From: CAZOIA01 sp964579675
GTDB lineage: Bacteria > Planctomycetota > Phycisphaerae > UBA1845 > PWPN01
DNA length: 24,547 bases
Reading direction: 5' to 3'
Assembly (NCBI GenBank): GCA_964579675.1
Contig: CAZOIA010000077.1
Coordinates: forward strand, 1 to 24,547
Shown: in pieces, positions 22,618 through 24,547 of the stretch
Position numbering within the stretch: the stretch's first letter is position 1
Layout of the letters: each line of letters begins with the position of its first letter
Program-made: the position numbers and the translations under genes
Notes under the pieces: model-generated
The model's input: the letters and a program-made list of their open reading frames with translations, nothing else
Database searches by the model: none
Told to the model about the DNA's origin: nothing

Positions 22618-24547
22618 TCATTCGACGATCTCCAGGACCTCGACTTCGAAATAGAGCGTCGAGTTCGCAGGTATGCCGGTTCGCTCCTGATCGCCGTAAC
22701 CCAGTTCGGGCGGAATGACGAGTATCCGAACCCCGCCTTCCCTCATGTTGTAGTTGCCAAGACCTTCTGTCCACCCGTCGATAACGCCGGTAAGCGGGAA
22801 CTCTCGGGGCTCGCCGTCGTCCTCTGTCGAGTCGAACACGTCGCCATTCTCGTCGGTGAGCCGGCCGGTATAAAGAGCCCTTATGGTTGAGGTCGGCGTG
22901 ACCAGCGCCCCGCCGCCTGAATACACGTCGTTGTACTGGAGTCCGCTGTTGGTGGTCACGAAACCACCGGGGTTCGGCTCGGCCAGGCCCGCCTCCAATC
23001 TGGCCACGACGAGCCTGATCTCCTCCACCGGCACGTTCTCGAAGGAGTTACCGTCGGGGTCCTGCTGCGTTTCGGTGTCCATCCCGGCAATCCCATCGAC
23101 CACGTCCATGCCGTCGATCACCTCGGCGAAAACCGTGAATCCGCCGTTCTGGTTGTCCAGGTTCTCGGAGTTGTCCCCGACGTTGAAGAAGAACTGTGAA
23201 ATCGCGGAGTCCGGATCATCAGGGTACTTGGCCATGGCCAAGGTGCCCCGAAGGTTGCTTCGATCCGGGCTGAATTCATTCACGATGGGATCGCGGGCGC
23301 CCTCCCGGCGAATCAAGCCGGGCAGGACTCCGCCACCCTGAATGACGTCGATGGTGGACGTCTCCGATCTGCGCACGATGCGATGGAAGATGGTGCCGTT
23401 GTAGAACCCGTCCTCCACGTACTGGATGAAGTTGAGGGTGGTGATTGGCGCCTCGTCATCGAGCATTTCGAGAAGGATATTGCCGCGGCTCGTGGTCATG
23501 CGGACGTGAGGGTCGGTCACGACCGTCAGCGTGACCGAGGCGGTGTCGGTCCCACCCCTGCCGTCATCGAGCGTCACCGTGAACGTGAGGGTGTCGGCAG
23601 CCTCGGGCACCGTGAATGTCGGCCGATCGCTGGCCGCATCGTCCAGCGTCACGTCGGTGCCGGCCACCTGCTCCCAGGCAAACGAGAGGGCGTCGCCCTC
23701 AGGATCAGTACTGCCCGAACCGTCCAGCGTGACCACCAGATCGGCCACCACGTTTCGATCCTGGCCGGCACTGGCGGCGGGCGGCGAGTTGACCGAGATG
23801 GTCACGGTATCGGTGGCCATCCCGCCTTCGTCATCGGTGACGGTCAATGCGAATGAGAGCGTGTCACCGCTGTCCGGCGCGGTGAAGGTGGGACTCACCT
23901 CGGTCGTATCGCTGAGCGTGACGGAGGTGCCCTCGGTCTGGGCCCACTCGAAACTGAGATTGTCGTTGTCGTCGGGATCGGGGTCACTACTCCTGCCGGC
24001 GTCCAGCATGACCCTTTCGCCGGTCTGGACGGTCTGGTCTTCGCCGGCGTCGGCGACCGGCGGCTGATTGGTTTCCGACCGGACGGTGATGGTCACGGAA
24101 TCCGTGTCCGATTCTCCGGACAGGTCGGTGACCGTCAGCTCGAAGGTCAGGGTGGCCACTTGACCGGGCGTGAAGGTGGGCGTCTCACTCGCCGGATCGC
24201 TCAGCGTGACCTGGGGGCCTGAGGTCTGAACCCAGTTGAATGAGAGTCTGTCGCCCGGGTCGGGATCGTTGCTGGCGGAGCCGTCCAGGGTCACCAACTC
24301 ATTGACCATGACGGTCTCATCGTCGCCGGCATCGGCGATGGGGGCTTGATTAAGCTCCGGCACGTACTCCTCGCCCGTGACCGCTCGCACAATCTGGACG
24401 CTCTCGGCCGGCAAATGAGCGAGGGTCGTCCCGTCGCCCGCGGTATCGGTCGTGGTATCCAGCTCGCCGATGGCGTCGGCGATCTGCATCCCCTCTAGAA
24501 CCCTCCCGATAACGGTATAGTCCACACGCTGGCCGCTCTCGAGGTCG
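22618..24547 (-). CDS. Multi-domain peptidyl-prolyl isomerase: cyclophilin, three PKD-like, cyclophilin, FKBP (partial, cut by right edge)
   Basis: The frame is open to the right edge, so the N-terminus is missing; about 642 residues are visible. Counting from the GTG codon at 24523-24525, residues 1-50 (YTVIGRVLEGMQIADAI) look like the end of a cyclophilin domain. Three PKD/REJ-like domains follow at about 60-149, 153-246 and 247-336, each with a P-x-A-x-A-G start, L-D-G-S-x-S/T-x-D-P and F-x-W. A second, complete cyclophilin spans 340-510: TSRGNILLEML, GTIFHRIV with R382 (the catalytic-type arginine), VIQGGG, GTLAMAK, SQFFFNVGDN and FTVFAEVIDGMDVVDGI. An FKBP-type domain ends the protein (525-635): VFDSTEDDG, VIDGWTEGLGNYNMREGG, LVIPPELGYGD and IPANSTLYFEVEVLEI. 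The protein is probably secreted and aids folding of envelope or extracellular proteins; the signal peptide would be outside the window. It ends 114 bases before ktrB. Confidence 0.9.
   Translation of the reverse strand, partial: DLESGQRVDYTVIGRVLEGMQIADAIGELDTTTDTAGDGTTLAHLPAESVQIVRAVTGEEYVPELNQAPIADAGDDETVMVNELVTLDGSASNDPDPGDRLSFNWVQTSGPQVTLSDPASETPTFTPGQVATLTFELTVTDLSGESDTDSVTITVRSETNQPPVADAGEDQTVQTGERVMLDAGRSSDPDPDDNDNLSFEWAQTEGTSVTLSDTTEVSPTFTAPDSGDTLSFALTVTDDEGGMATDTVTISVNSPPAASAGQDRNVVADLVVTLDGSGSTDPEGDALSFAWEQVAGTDVTLDDAASDRPTFTVPEAADTLTFTVTLDDGRGGTDTASVTLTVVTDPHVRMTTSRGNILLEMLDDEAPITTLNFIQYVEDGFYNGTIFHRIVRRSETSTIDVIQGGGVLPGLIRREGARDPIVNEFSPDRSNLRGTLAMAKYPDDPDSAISQFFFNVGDNSENLDNQNGGFTVFAEVIDGMDVVDGIAGMDTETQQDPDGNSFENVPVEEIRLVVARLEAGLAEPNPGGFVTTNSGLQYNDVYSGGGALVTPTSTIRALYTGRLTDENGDVFDSTEDDGEPREFPLTGVIDGWTEGLGNYNMREGGVRILVIPPELGYGDQERTGIPANSTLYFEVEVLEIVE

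Overview
The window is GC-rich and almost every gene lies on the minus strand; the exceptions are one tRNA and one lipoprotein gene. The content points to a Planctomycetota-like bacterium of the PVC superphylum, perhaps of the Phycisphaerae type. Three things suggest this: a GreA factor with a very long N-terminal extension of the kind known from Chlamydia, large carbohydrate-active proteins with CBM9-like and GxGYxYP domains, and a secreted protein combining PKD-like and prolyl-isomerase domains. This is inferred from gene families only; the window holds no rRNA or other phylogenetic marker.

Region 1 (1-11335, minus strand) is a tightly packed polysaccharide synthesis and export operon. In transcription order it encodes a GT4 glycosyltransferase, a Wzm-type ABC permease, a Wzt-type ATPase with a C-terminal glycan-binding-like domain, a CmcI-type methyltransferase, a second methyltransferase with a long coiled-coil tail, a two-domain glycosyltransferase, a protein with a beta-rich domain otherwise known from membrane glycosyltransferases, and two paralogous HAD-fold proteins. 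The second HAD protein runs off the left edge. Overlapping or abutting ends suggest translational coupling. The combination of Wzm/Wzt with a coiled-coil methyltransferase resembles the logic of E. coli O8/O9a O-antigen export, where a capping enzyme with a coiled-coil ruler (WbdD) sets chain length. The sequence families here look different.

Region 2 (11336-12234) holds little: a doubtful short ORF, a possible promoter, tRNA-Gln(CTG) at 11821-11893, and small inverted repeats.

Region 3 (12235-17942) looks like a carbohydrate-use locus. It has a plus-strand CBM9-like lipoprotein, a GxGYxYP-family putative glycoside hydrolase converging on it with abutting stop codons, and a 1010-residue secreted protein with a CBM9-like domain followed by a probable TIM-barrel hydrolase. 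Two GC-rich palindromes lie between the two enzymes.

Region 4 (18004-24547, minus strand) contains a secreted multi-domain peptidyl-prolyl isomerase (cut by the right edge), the KtrB and KtrA potassium-uptake proteins, and the long GreA. An inverted repeat built of AATTGAGAAT units sits between ktrB and ktrA. KtrA and GreA are only seven bases apart and are probably co-transcribed.
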